Origin: Prevotellaceae bacterium UBA3627
GTDB lineage: Bacteria; Bacteroidota; Bacteroidia; Bacteroidales; Bacteroidaceae
Reading direction: 5' to 3'
DNA: 64,000 nt
NCBI GenBank assembly: GCA_002373375.1
Contig: DFLE01000047.1
Coordinates: forward strand, 10,678-74,677
In this document: positions 41,529-49,958 of the stretch, piece after piece
Layout: every line of letters starts with the position of its first letter
How positions within the stretch are numbered: position 1 is the stretch's first letter
Notes under the pieces: generated by a model
The model's database searches: none
Told to the model about the DNA's origin: nothing
Seen by the model: only the letters and a program-made list of their open reading frames with translations
Program-made: the position numbers and the translations under genes

Positions 41529-42131
41529 TCAATAGCCCAAATATCCTGAAGGATTAGACACAACACCGTCTTTGTATTTGAAATGCCAACAAAGGGGTTC
41601 GTACATAGTACCATGTTCCCAGGTTGATTTGTCATATAACGAGTTGGAATATTTAAGTTTACAGAAAGACTTCTTTTTTGATGTGGGACTTATAATCTTA
41701 GACAAGAATTCTCTTAGCTCGTTAAAATCATTTATGTTGGATAAGAGGATAATATCTATACCTCCTATATTTGTGAATCCCAAAACACGTTTGTTATTAA
41801 TTGGAATAAACTCATTGCTCAGTTCGTTATTTTTCTTGTCATGAAAAGAATACATAAGTTCAATCGTATCGTTTTCTATACGATTTATACCAAGAACCAT
41901 ATCTTCTGTAGTTTGTCGGCTTGGAGGATACACATCATGTATAACCATTCTCGTAACAGAATCCACCTTGGAATCTATTATAGAAAATTGTTGCAATATT
42001 GATTCTGTACCCTCTTTTATATTTCTATTATTCTGATTCCCGCAAGAACATAATAATTGTATTACCATTGTGCAAGAAATAATGACTCGTAAACGTCTAA
42101 AATCGAACTTGCCTGTATACACCTGTGCCAT
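41529..42131 (-). CDS. Lipoprotein of unknown function in the toxin/immunity islet
   Basis: This is a 200-residue protein whose N-terminus FRRLRVIISCTMVIQLLCSC ends in a lipobox-like LCSC around residue 30. The start may be the ATG at the Met before VIQLL, but that would leave a very short signal; I keep the longer form. The mature part has alternating polar strands (GINRIENDTIELMYSFHDKK, IGGIDIILLSNINDFNELR). No family recognised. Position between an immunity-like gene and a membrane protein suggests an accessory or immunity role. Confidence 0.5.
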   Translation of the reverse strand: MAQVYTGKFDFRRLRVIISCTMVIQLLCSCGNQNNRNIKEGTESILQQFSIIDSKVDSVTRMVIHDVYPPSRQTTEDMVLGINRIENDTIELMYSFHDKKNNELSNEFIPINNKRVLGFTNIGGIDIILLSNINDFNELREFLSKIISPTSKKKSFCKLKYSNSLYDKSTWEHGTMYEPLCWHFKYKDGVVSNPSGYLGY

Positions 42132-42166
42132 TGTAGTATTGAATCATTTTTTTGTAAAAGTCACAC

Positions 42167-42520
42167 TCAGTTATAATCAAAATCAAAGACATCAATATCA
42201 AACAATGGATTATTGACTGCATCAGACATTTTCTTAACAAATCCGATTGCCTCATCACAGCTACGTTTGACATACATTCGCATAGTTTCTTTAGGCTCTA
42301 AGATACATTCCCAAAAGCCTTCAAATTCAAATGTTCCGTTTTTGTCCTCGATTCCTACTTCCATACAACGAACGGGAAAACATTCTTCTCGTATTTTTTC
42401 GATTAATTTAATAGCATTTGCTTCTGTAAATAATATGTAATCAGGACAGTCCTCATACAACACGAGATAACCTATGTTATAAATATCTGCAATTTTCTTA
42501 GCATCCATATTTTTATTCAT
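42167..42520 (-). CDS. Probable immunity protein
   Basis: This is a 117-residue acidic soluble protein (ending DAVNNPLFDIDVFDFDYN). A helical start (KKIADIYNIGYLVLYEDCPD) is followed by a strand-rich centre (RCMEVGIEDKNGTFEFEGFW). It overlaps the toxin-tip ORF by 4 bp (ATGA), the classic arrangement of a toxin and its immunity gene. The family was not recognised. Confidence 0.6.
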   Translation of the reverse strand: MNKNMDAKKIADIYNIGYLVLYEDCPDYILFTEANAIKLIEKIREECFPVRCMEVGIEDKNGTFEFEGFWECILEPKETMRMYVKRSCDEAIGFVKKMSDAVNNPLFDIDVFDFDYN

Positions 42521-42729
42521 TGAGGTCTAAAAAATCTATGTGTAATATTACCATTAGAGTCTTTTATGTATTCAAACACTCCATCTTTACCTCTGTACGA
42601 GCCCTTAATATGAAGGTGTTCATATATTTTACCATCACCTCCTTTTTTAAAGAAACGAATCCCATCTTTTTCAAAAGCGTCAACACTTCTTGGAAATGAA
42701 TGCATTTCTCCAGCAACGGTGCCAAAGCC
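42517..42729 (-). pseudogene. Orphan C-terminal toxin tip
   Basis: The open frame runs from codons GFGTVAGE (before the first Met at 42705) into MHSFPRSVDAFEKDGIRFFK, KIYEHLHIKGSYRGKDGVFE and ITHRFFRPQ. A stop codon at 42730-42732 cuts it upstream. The pattern (His-Ser-Phe-Pro, Gly-Ser-Tyr, Gly-Val-Phe-Glu-Tyr-Ile, His-Arg) is what I would expect of the C-terminal end of polymorphic toxins. The N-terminal delivery and repeat parts are missing, so it is an orphan tip, possibly still translated from the ATG at 42705. It overlaps the probable immunity gene by 4 bp. Confidence 0.6.
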
Positions 42730-42782
42730 TCACTATATAATAAACGTCATTGTCGAGAAAATAGTATTTACACTGAAGAAAA

Positions 42783-42825
42783 CAAGCCAGCCGCACCGTT
42801 TGATGGCGTGACTGGCTTTTATTCT
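42783..42825. terminator. Hairpin upstream of the toxin tip
   Basis: AAGCCAG (42784-42790) and CTGGCTT (42812-42818) with inner CGC/GCG pairs and a T-rich right flank. No gene ends here on either strand now, so it may be the terminator of a lost gene. Confidence 0.6.
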
Positions 42826-42993
42826 TTTATTATGTTCCTATGGAGCCGAGCGTATGTTAAGGATATAACATGTAATTTCCGTGAATTTTCCATAAATTTC
42901 TCATTAATTTTTTTCATATATATAATTTCTGAATAATTTATGGGCAATTTATGATAATTTATGTTCAAAAAAATATTCGTACCATTCGTGCTG

Positions 42994-43043
42994 TTCTTGC
43001 GTCCCTACGGTAGCAAGCGTCTCCTTACGTCGCTGAGCGCGTG
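42994..43043 (+). repeat. Dispersed 45-bp motif, copy B
   Basis: Nearly identical to 13737-13784 (one substitution, GTCGCTGAGCG). It lies 52 bp before iteron element B in the same orientation. Between 42826 and 42993 I see only AT-rich sequence with ATTTTCC and TTATGATAATTTATG stretches shared with the flank of copy A. Confidence 0.9.
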
Positions 43044-43095
43044 TTCAAAAAACAGTCTGAATACGTCATTAAATTAGACTTGATTTATGTCACCC

Positions 43096-43478
43096 GATGA
43101 CAAAAATGTCCTATTTTGGACCTTCCGTTAACGCCTCATACGTGAGATATTTCAAAATATTTTCCAGACGGTTTGCTCTGCGCGAATTATGCGGAGGTTG
43201 TAACTCGTTGATAATCAGTGATGGGTTATAAAAAAGCATGAAAAAACGATAGCTTTTGCGTCGTAAAAGCTATCGTTCTATGGTATAAAAGCTATCGTTT
43301 CTCGTCGTGAAAGCTATCGTTTTACACCCTGAAAGCTATGCTTTGATGATGAAGAGGGCGTAAAATGGTGAAAAAACATTGTGTTTTCCGCTTTTTTACC
43401 TTCAATTTTATTCTAGTTTGCGTTTTTTCGTTGACAAAAATAAAAAGGCGAAATCACCAAAATGTCCTATTCTATGTA
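43096..43478 (+). repeat. Dispersed iteron element, copy B
   Basis: Bounded by GATGACAAAAATGTCCTATT (43096-43115) and ACCAAAATGTCCTATTCTATG (43457-43476). Inner order as in copy A: CCTTCCGTTAACGCCTCATA, GGTTGTAACTCGTTGATAAT, TTATAAAAAAGCATG, four 22-bp units, a weak dyad, GTTTTTTCGTTGACAAAAAT and GGCGAAAT. The homology with copy C extends about 40 bp left of the boundary repeat (TTAGACTTGATTTATGT). It ends one base before the stop codon of the DUF4143 ATPase gene. Confidence 0.9.
43242..43351 (+). repeat. 22-bp iteron array of copy B
   Basis: Units start at 43264, 43286, 43308 and 43330, exactly 22 bp apart, with heads TAAAAGCTAT or TGAAAGCTAT and tails CGTTCTATGGTA, CGTTTCTCGTCG, CGTTTTACACCC and GCTTTGATGATG. 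A zeroth unit (43242-43263) carries the head in inverted form (GATAGCTTTT). The second unit is close to unit 2 of copy C. Confidence 0.92.
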
Positions 43479-44651
43479 TCAATAGTTTAACCCGAAAGCC
43501 CAGAGCGGTATCACGTTGCCGTATCCATACTCTATGTCGTCTTTCACAACGTAGCTGTCTGGTAGGTCGGCTATCTGCTTCTTGCCTTTGCCCTTTCCTC
43601 CAACCTCAAAGGTGTGGCCGTTGATTAGAAAATCGGAGACGGGTGAGCATATCACTTCATTGTTCACGCGCATCTGGTTGTAGAAGAATGTCTCGCGCAC
43701 ATTGCCAGTCTCAGCTTTCTCCGGTACAAGGGTGTAGATAAGGTTCGGGTTGTCAAGATAAACTTTGTTCACTTTGCCCAGACCGCGTATTCCGCTCGTG
43801 GAGTCTCTCAGTTGTCCTATCATGCCGGCCTCTTCCATGAACAACAGGTAGTCGGCTACGTTGTTACGGCTGACACCCAGCACTTGTGCCAGTGAGGTCA
43901 TGTTAGGCTTGAAGGGTACGCTCTCGGCAATAACGGCAAGCAGATGTCTCAGTTTCCTTGACATTGACGCGCTGAGGTTGGCATATTGTGGGATGTCAAC
44001 TTCCAGCGTCTTGGTAATCACGGCGAAGAGCCGTTTCTCGTAGTTACCTTCTCCTGCGAAGGGGTAATATCCTTTGCGAAGGTATTCGCGGAAGAGTGTG
44101 AGGGGTCTGAAGCCTTGTGGCAGTGACACCTTCTGTTGCAATATGTCGTCAAGTGTGTATTGTGGTATCTCAATGTTGTGGAACATTTTGAGATACTCTC
44201 GCCAAGACAATCCCTGCATGTGGTAGGTTATGGCGCGGCGTGACAGGTCGGCGGTGGCACCTTTGGTGATGTCAAGCACAGACGAGCCGGTGAAGACCAC
44301 CTGCAACTCTTTGTGATAGTCATATATCAGTTTTAACTCTCTCGACCAGTCCTCATGCTTGTGTATCTCGTCAATGAAGAGGTGGCGGCCTCCCATCTTA
44401 GTGAACTCATCCGCAAGTTCTGTCAGTCTGTGGTTTGAGAAATAAAAGTCTTCTGCCGTCACATACAGTGTGTCGTCAGTGTTCAGCTTCTCCTTTATAT
44501 ATTGCAGCAGCAGGGTTGTCTTGCCCACGCCGCGCGGACCGGTGATGCCCACCATGCGGTCAGACCAGTTCACCTTGTCGTATATGTAGCGGTGAAAGTC
44601 TGTAGGAGTCTCGCTCAGCAGTTTTCTGTAATTGTCTGTCAGATGTTCCAT
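43479..44651 (-). CDS. AAA ATPase with DUF4143-type C-terminal domain
   Basis: This is a 390-residue ATP-binding protein. The start at 44651 (MEHLTDNYRKLL) is set by the -7 box at 44682-44689; the longer open frame would begin upstream of the promoter. Walker A is GPRGVGKTTLL (about residues 36-46), Walker B HLFIDEIHKH, sensor VFTGSS. The C-terminal half has a winged-helix part (LAQVLGVSRNNVADYLLFME) and the DUF4143 nuclease-like end (EVGGKGKGKKQIADLPDSYV). Common in Bacteroidota accessory DNA, function unknown. Its stop codon touches iteron element B. Confidence 0.88.
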   Translation of the reverse strand: MEHLTDNYRKLLSETPTDFHRYIYDKVNWSDRMVGITGPRGVGKTTLLLQYIKEKLNTDDTLYVTAEDFYFSNHRLTELADEFTKMGGRHLFIDEIHKHEDWSRELKLIYDYHKELQVVFTGSSVLDITKGATADLSRRAITYHMQGLSWREYLKMFHNIEIPQYTLDDILQQKVSLPQGFRPLTLFREYLRKGYYPFAGEGNYEKRLFAVITKTLEVDIPQYANLSASMSRKLRHLLAVIAESVPFKPNMTSLAQVLGVSRNNVADYLLFMEEAGMIGQLRDSTSGIRGLGKVNKVYLDNPNLIYTLVPEKAETGNVRETFFYNQMRVNNEVICSPVSDFLINGHTFEVGGKGKGKKQIADLPDSYVVKDDIEYGYGNVIPLWAFGLNY

Positions 44652-44681
44652 AAACGATGGATTATTTATGATTCTATGCTG

Positions 44682-44689
44682 CAAAGTTA
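44682..44689 (-). promoter_or_regulatory. -7 box of the DUF4143 ATPase gene
   Basis: TAACTTTG on the minus strand, about 31 bp before the start codon. The -33 region falls in the first 32-bp repeat unit and has only a TTG at non-ideal spacing (22 bp). Confidence 0.6.
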
Positions 44690-44695
44690 CAAAAA

Positions 44696-44820
44696 ATGCA
44701 CTGAACGAGTGCAACTTTTTACGAAAAATGCACTGGACGAGTGCAATTTTTACGTAAAAACGCACTGGGCGAGTGCGATTTTGGCATATAAACGCGCTGG
44801 GCGAAAGTGAAAATGGTATA
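44696..44820. repeat. Four decaying 32-bp tandem units upstream of the ATPase promoter
   Basis: Units start at 44696, 44728, 44760 and 44792. The first two carry the dyad TGCACT-5 nt-AGTGCA, the third GCACT-5 nt-AGTGC; the fourth has lost it. They lie directly upstream of the -7 box, where operator sites would be expected. The GCGAGTGCGATTTT part resembles the 72-bp repeat before queD. Confidence 0.88.
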
Positions 44821-44892
44821 GTGCGAAAGCAAATTTCGTAAATTCCGTGGTGATATTAATAATAAATAGGTTGGGAGAGCGTTATTTCATAG

Positions 44893-45843
44893 ATGAGAAA
44901 GTGTTTATTCACAATACTGCTGACAGCGATGGCTGTGGGGACGCGCGCGCAGGAGAGCCAGACGGCGTATAATTTCCTGCGGTTGCCAGAGAGCGCACAT
45001 GCAGCGGCGCTGGGTGGCGACAATATCTCGATAATAGAGGATGACGCCACGCTGGCGTTGTCAAACCCCGCGTTGCTGGCATCGGTGGGCGGCAGAACGG
45101 TGACGGTGGGCTATATGAACTATATGGACGGTGTGGGGATGTACACCGCCAACTATGCCGACATCATAAACGACAAGGCCACGGTGGGAGGTGCCATACA
45201 CTACATAAACTACGGCAAGATGAAGGAGGTGGACCAGAATGACGTGCAGACGGGCACGTTCTCTGCTGCCGACATGGCCTTTGAGGGACTCTTCTCCTAC
45301 ACGCTGGCAAAGAACCTCGTGGGTGGCATAGGCGCGAAGTTCATATATTCAAAGATTGGCGGCTATACCAGTACGGCGGCCGCCATTGACCTGGGACTGA
45401 ACTACTACAGCGCCGACAAGGATTTCTCGGCCTCTCTCTCCGTGCGTAACCTCGGCGGACAGCTCTCCACATACGAGGACGAGTTTGAGTCGTTGCCAAC
45501 AGATGTGTCGGTGGGTGTGACATACGGTCTGCCTAACTCGCCGTTGCGGTTGTCGCTGACCTTCGCCGACCTCAACCACTGGGACTATGCCTTCCTGCGC
45601 CATGCCTGCGTGGGAGTGGACCTGAAGTTGACGGAGCAGTTCTATGTGGCGGGGGGCTATAACGCGCGGCGCGCGTATAACATGAAAACGCGTAACCTGA
45701 CTGACAACAGCGAGAGCAGTCACGGGGCGGGATTTACCGTGGGAGCCGGACTGCTGCTTGAGCGTTTCAAGCTCAACGTGTCATACGGCAAATATCATGT
45801 CAACTCATCAAGCATAATGTTTAACGCCGCGATAAACCTGTAG
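44893..45843 (+). CDS. porQ: Type IX secretion system protein PorQ
   Basis: This is a 316-residue outer-membrane beta-barrel protein with signal peptide MRKCLFTILLTAMAVGTRA. The segment YNFLRLPESAHAAALGGDNI, then DDATLALSNPALL, matches the conserved PorQ/UPF0164-type start (loss of Ala-Leu-Gly-Gly would be unusual), followed by repeated amphipathic strands and a final hydrophobic strand ending NAAINL. In type IX secretion PorQ works with PorU, PorV and PorZ at the cell surface in cargo attachment. PorE lies 3 kb downstream on the same strand. Confidence 0.88.
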   Translation: MRKCLFTILLTAMAVGTRAQESQTAYNFLRLPESAHAAALGGDNISIIEDDATLALSNPALLASVGGRTVTVGYMNYMDGVGMYTANYADIINDKATVGGAIHYINYGKMKEVDQNDVQTGTFSAADMAFEGLFSYTLAKNLVGGIGAKFIYSKIGGYTSTAAAIDLGLNYYSADKDFSASLSVRNLGGQLSTYEDEFESLPTDVSVGVTYGLPNSPLRLSLTFADLNHWDYAFLRHACVGVDLKLTEQFYVAGGYNARRAYNMKTRNLTDNSESSHGAGFTVGAGLLLERFKLNVSYGKYHVNSSSIMFNAAINL

Positions 45844-45930
45844 TTAATTAATAATTCATAATTCATAATGCATAATTCATCGCTCGGCACGTAGTGACGC
45901 TTTTACAAAGGCGACAAGCCGACTAAAAGA

Positions 45931-45981
45931 ATGCATAATTGTGCGGACACTCATAACTCATAACTCAAAACTCATAACTTA
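45931..45981 (+). repeat. 51-bp direct repeat, left of the polyprenyl synthetase gene
   Basis: The stretch from ATGCATAATTGTGCGGACAC to ACTCATAACTTA is identical to 46967-47017. The surrounding spacers are built of ACTCATA and ATAATTC micro-repeats. The two copies bracket one gene. Confidence 0.9.
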
Positions 45982-46004
45982 GAATTATCATAACTTAGAA
46001 TACG

Positions 46005-46946
46005 ATGAAATACGAAGATATTATCAATGATTATATTTCGCAGCTTCCACTTGACGTGGAGCCGCGCGGACTGTATGAACCAATACGCTATGTGCTGTCG
46101 CTGGGCGGCAAGCGCATACGTCCGGTGCTGATGATGAAGGCATACGAGATGTGGCGTGAGGACGGTCGTGACGTGCTGCCGCAAGCGGTGGCGCTGGAAA
46201 CCTATCATAACTTCACACTGCTGCATGACGACGTGATGGACCATGCCGACGTGCGCCGTGGTATGCCAACGGTGCACCGCAAGTGGAACGAGAACACTGC
46301 CATCCTCTCTGGCGACAATATGCTGCTGTTGGCGGTGAAGTGGATGGGAGAGAAGTGTATGTCAACGTTTATCGATACCGCCATAGACATAAACCACGGA
46401 CAGCAGTATGACGTGGACTTCGAGACACGCAATGACGTTACGGAACAGGAGTACATTGAGATGATACGCCTGAAGACGAGTGTGCTGCTGGGCTGTGCGG
46501 TGAGGATAGGAGCCATGATGGCAGGTGCACCGGCGGAGGATGTGGAGAGCCTCTACCGCTTCGGCGAGGCCATGGGACTGGCGTTCCAGCTGCAGGATGA
46601 CTATCTTGACGTGTATGGCGACAGTGCTGTGTTTGGCAAGGAGATAGGCGGCGACATCATGTGTAATAAGAAGACGTATATGCTCATCAACGCACTTGCC
46701 AAGGCAGAGGGCGACGACAAGGCTGAGTTGCAGCGGTGGATAGACACCGTAGATGCTGACCGCAAGGAGAAGGTGGCGGCGGTGACTGCTATATATAACA
46801 AACTCGGCATAGACCGTATGGCGAAGGCAAAGATGGAGGAGTACTACCAGGTGGCGCTCGAAGCACTGGACCAGGTCAATGTGCCGGAGGAGAAGAAGCA
46901 GCCTCTGCGTGAGTATGCGGCAAAGATGATGAAAAGGAATAAGTAA
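46005..46946 (+). CDS. Polyprenyl diphosphate synthase
   Basis: This is a trans-isoprenyl diphosphate synthase of 313 residues making a medium or long polyprenyl diphosphate, for example for quinones. The first Asp-rich motif is LLHDDVMDHADVRRGMPT and the second FQLQDDYLDVYGD; GGKRIRPVLMM is the isopentenyl diphosphate site. The residue five positions before the first DDxxD is Phe (NFTLLHDD), which in this family often limits chain length. Whether the product is farnesyl/geranylgeranyl or longer cannot be fixed. Confidence 0.9.
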   Translation: MKYEDIINDYISQLPLDVEPRGLYEPIRYVLSLGGKRIRPVLMMKAYEMWREDGRDVLPQAVALETYHNFTLLHDDVMDHADVRRGMPTVHRKWNENTAILSGDNMLLLAVKWMGEKCMSTFIDTAIDINHGQQYDVDFETRNDVTEQEYIEMIRLKTSVLLGCAVRIGAMMAGAPAEDVESLYRFGEAMGLAFQLQDDYLDVYGDSAVFGKEIGGDIMCNKKTYMLINALAKAEGDDKAELQRWIDTVDADRKEKVAAVTAIYNKLGIDRMAKAKMEEYYQVALEALDQVNVPEEKKQPLREYAAKMMKRNK

Positions 46947-46966
46947 TTCATAATTCATAATTCATA

Positions 46967-47017
46967 ATGCATAATTGTGCGGACACTCATAACTCATAAC
47001 TCAAAACTCATAACTTA
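46967..47017 (+). repeat. 51-bp direct repeat, right of the polyprenyl synthetase gene
   Basis: Second identical copy of 45931-45981, about 1.04 kb downstream. Confidence 0.9.
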
Positions 47018-47044
47018 CAATTCATAACTTAGAATTACCATAAC

Positions 47045-47824
47045 TTGTTATTCATAGATACACATACTCATATTGACGGCGAGGAGTTTCGCGAAGACTT
47101 GGAACAGGTGATACAGCGTGCCAAGGAGAGTGGTGCGGAGTGCCTTTTGGTGCCGGGCATCAACATGGAGTCTGTTGATACTATTAGCGAGGTGTGTCGC
47201 CGTTATCCCGGATATTGCCACGGCATGATAGGTCTGCACCCGGAGGATGTAAAGGCTGACTATGCGGAGGTGATAGAGAAGATGAAGAAACGTATGGGCC
47301 AGCTTACGTTCAAGCCCGTAGCCATAGGAGAGGTGGGACTGGACTTCTACTGGTCGCGCGAGTATGAGCAGGAGCAGCTCGACGCCTTTGAGAGACAGGT
47401 GGCGTGGTCGGTGGAGGCCGGTCTGCCGCTGATGATACACTGCCGTAAGGCGCAGAACGAGATGGTGAAGATAATGCGCCGCTATGAGGGACGGCTGCAC
47501 GGAGGGGTGTTCCACTGCTTTACGGGTAATGAGCATGAGGCACAGGAACTGTTGCAGTTTAAGGGCTTTGCCCTTGGCATAGGCGGAGTGCTGACATTCA
47601 AGAAAAGCAACCTGCCGCAGACGCTGCCTGCCGCAGTGCCGCTCACACGCGTGGTGCTGGAGACCGACGCACCGTACATGGCGCCGGTGCCTCACAGGGG
47701 CGAGAGAAATGAGAGCAGTTTTATACCGCATATTATAGAGAAGATGGCGGAGGCCTATCAGGTGACACCTGATGAAGTGGCACGCATAACAACGGATAAT
47801 GCGAAGAGTATATTCCATATATAA
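47045..47824 (+). CDS. tatD: TatD-family metal-dependent hydrolase
   Basis: This is a 259-residue amidohydrolase-fold nuclease. Metal ligands are visible in FIDTHTHID, GEVGLDFYW, LMIHCRKA, GVFHCFTGN and VLETDAPYM. The start must be the TTG at 47045: the conserved FIDTHTH lies directly behind it and no ATG precedes it. The 3' end overlaps porE by 26 bp. Confidence 0.92.
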   Translation: MLFIDTHTHIDGEEFREDLEQVIQRAKESGAECLLVPGINMESVDTISEVCRRYPGYCHGMIGLHPEDVKADYAEVIEKMKKRMGQLTFKPVAIGEVGLDFYWSREYEQEQLDAFERQVAWSVEAGLPLMIHCRKAQNEMVKIMRRYEGRLHGGVFHCFTGNEHEAQELLQFKGFALGIGGVLTFKKSNLPQTLPAAVPLTRVVLETDAPYMAPVPHRGERNESSFIPHIIEKMAEAYQVTPDEVARITTDNAKSIFHI

Positions 47825-49901
47825 GATATTGTTAGCCGTGAGCCTGCTTGTGTCGTGCAGTGCGGAGACGCTGGTGAAGAAAGGTGATAAGGCTGAGGCG
47901 CTGGGAGAGTATTTCCTGGCGGCAGACTATTACCGTAAGGCGTATGCCAAGACTGCGGCGTCAGAGAAACGCTTGCGTGGAGAGCGTGCACTGAAGATGG
48001 CGCATTGCTATGAGCATATCAACTATACGGCGAAGGCTGTGGCGGCATACCGCAACGCCGCACGATACAATACCGCGACGCTTGACGACAGCCTGCGCTA
48101 TGCGCGACAGCTTCTGAAGAACGGCGACTACAAGACGGCGCTGGGTATCTTTGAGACGCTGCGCGACTCTATGCCTGATAACCAACTGGTGGAGAACGGC
48201 ATTACATCGGCACGACATGCGCTGGAATGGAAGAAAGAGGGCTCGCAGTATAAGGTGAAGAAGATGGACGTGTTTAACTCGCGCCGCGATGACTATTCGC
48301 CGGTGCTGGGAGGCGATGACAATGACAAACTGTATTTCACCTCTACGCGCAATGATGCAGAGGGAGACGAACTGAATGCCGTGACAGGTATGAAGTCGGC
48401 GGATATATTCTATTCAGAGAAAGACGACAAAGGCAAGTGGAGCAAGCCGGAGGCTATAGCCACCGGACTGAATACGGAGTATGACGAGGGAGCGTGCTCT
48501 CTCTCGCCCGACGGACAGGAGATGTACCTTACACAGTGCACCTATAATGCCTCGGGGCCACGTTATGCTAAGATAATGGTGTCGAAGAGGGCAGATGCCT
48601 CGTGGGGTAAGGCTTCGGATTTTGTGGTATCACGCGACACACTGTCGTGTTTCGCGCACCCGGCGCTGTCGCCTGATGGCGAGTGGCTGTATTTCGTGAG
48701 TGATATGCCGGGCGGAAAGGGCGGTCTTGATATATGGCGCTCACATATAGTGGGCGGCGTGGCGATGGGTGTAGAGAACCTTGGAGAGCCTGTCAATACG
48801 CCGGGCAATGAGATGTTCCCGACGTTCAGGCCTAACGGCGACCTCTACTTCTCGTCTGACGGACACCCGGGCATGGGCGGCCTTGACATATTTATAGCGA
48901 GGATAGGTGACGACATGCAGTTCCATATTACCCATCCGGGCTATCCGCTCAACTCTATGGGCGATGACTTCGGCATGACATTTGAGGGTAGTCATAACCG
49001 CGGCTTTTTCTCTACCAACAGGGGCGACGCACGAGGATATGACAATATATATTGGTTTGAGAACCCTGAGGTGGTGCAGACCATCAAGGGATGGATATAT
49101 GAACAGGATGGCTATGAACTTCTCAAGGGAGAGGCGCGCATAGTGGGCACCGACGGTACCAATGAGCGGTTGGGCGTGAAGAGCGACGGCTCGTTTGAGG
49201 TAACGGTGCACCCGGGAGTGGAGTATATAGTGCTGGGCAGCTGTCCGGGATATCTTAACCATAAGGAGGAGCTCACCATACCGAAAGTGAAGGAGAGTGA
49301 GACCTATACCCTGCAGTTTGCCTTGGCAAGCATTAATGCCCCGGTGCTGATAGACAATATATTCTATGAGTTTGACAAGGCCACGCTGCTGCCGTCGAGC
49401 ACCCAGGCGCTTGACTCGCTTGTGATGCTGCTCAATGAGAATCCCAATATCACGATAGAACTTGGGGCGCACACTGACTATAAGGGTTCGGCTGAATATA
49501 ATAAACACCTCTCACAGCTGAGGGCTGAGGAGGTGGTGAAGTATTTGATAAGTAAGGGTATTGCCGCTGACCGCCTCACGCCTGTGGGATATGGCAAGGA
49601 ACGCCCGAAGAGGATACGCCGCCGTGTGGCTGAGCGTTACTCATGGCTGAAGGAGGGCGATGTGCTGACCGAGGAGTTCATTCAGAAGCTTAAGAAAGAT
49701 GAGCAGGAAACTGCCAATGCCTTGAACAGACGTACGGAGTTCACAGTGCTGCGTACCACTTATAATATGTTTGACGAGAACGGAAACCTGAAGAATCCGC
49801 CTGTGCAGCGTAAGCGCGAGAAAGAGTCTGAGGGTGACGAAGACCTGATACTTGATGACGGAAACACCGGTGCAGGTGAGATAGAGTATTTCGACTTCTG
49901 A
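47799..49901 (+). CDS. porE: PorE-like lipoprotein: TPR, PD40 propeller and OmpA domain (type IX secretion)
   Basis: This is a 700-residue lipoprotein: signal ILLAVSLLVSC with lipidation Cys near residue 20. Domains in order: TPR-like helices (about 25-140, GDKAEALGEYFLAADYYRKA), a PD40/WD40-like propeller (about 165-420, with ACSLSPDGQEMYLTQCTY and ALSPDGEWLYFVSD), a carboxypeptidase-regulatory-like domain (about 430-510), and a C-terminal OmpA domain (NITIELGAHTDYKGSAEYN, LSQLRAEEVVKYLISKGI). This four-domain plan is that of PorE, which links the secretion machine to peptidoglycan. Out-of-frame overlap with tatD suggests coupled translation. Confidence 0.87.
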   Translation: MRRVYSIYKILLAVSLLVSCSAETLVKKGDKAEALGEYFLAADYYRKAYAKTAASEKRLRGERALKMAHCYEHINYTAKAVAAYRNAARYNTATLDDSLRYARQLLKNGDYKTALGIFETLRDSMPDNQLVENGITSARHALEWKKEGSQYKVKKMDVFNSRRDDYSPVLGGDDNDKLYFTSTRNDAEGDELNAVTGMKSADIFYSEKDDKGKWSKPEAIATGLNTEYDEGACSLSPDGQEMYLTQCTYNASGPRYAKIMVSKRADASWGKASDFVVSRDTLSCFAHPALSPDGEWLYFVSDMPGGKGGLDIWRSHIVGGVAMGVENLGEPVNTPGNEMFPTFRPNGDLYFSSDGHPGMGGLDIFIARIGDDMQFHITHPGYPLNSMGDDFGMTFEGSHNRGFFSTNRGDARGYDNIYWFENPEVVQTIKGWIYEQDGYELLKGEARIVGTDGTNERLGVKSDGSFEVTVHPGVEYIVLGSCPGYLNHKEELTIPKVKESETYTLQFALASINAPVLIDNIFYEFDKATLLPSSTQALDSLVMLLNENPNITIELGAHTDYKGSAEYNKHLSQLRAEEVVKYLISKGIAADRLTPVGYGKERPKRIRRRVAERYSWLKEGDVLTEEFIQKLKKDEQETANALNRRTEFTVLRTTYNMFDENGNLKNPPVQRKREKESEGDEDLILDDGNTGAGEIEYFDF

Positions 49902-49902
49902 T

Positions 49903-49953
49903 AAAGGGAAACGGAACAGTTGTGTGAAACAGGAAGAAAGCCTGTTTCCCTTT
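49903..49953. terminator. Terminator between convergent porE and priA
   Basis: AAAGGGAAAC (49903-49912) can pair with GTTTCCCTTT (49944-49953), while an inner GAAACAGG (49926-49933) pairs with CCTGTTTC (49941-49948). The two stems share a right arm and are alternatives. Confidence 0.8.
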
Positions 49954-49958
49954 ACCTT

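Noticed and set aside
47048..47818. Long minus-strand open frame of 256 codons opposite tatD
   Set aside because: It is fully antisense to a gene with all TatD metal ligands, and its product is His- and Leu-rich without motifs, as expected of a shadow frame.
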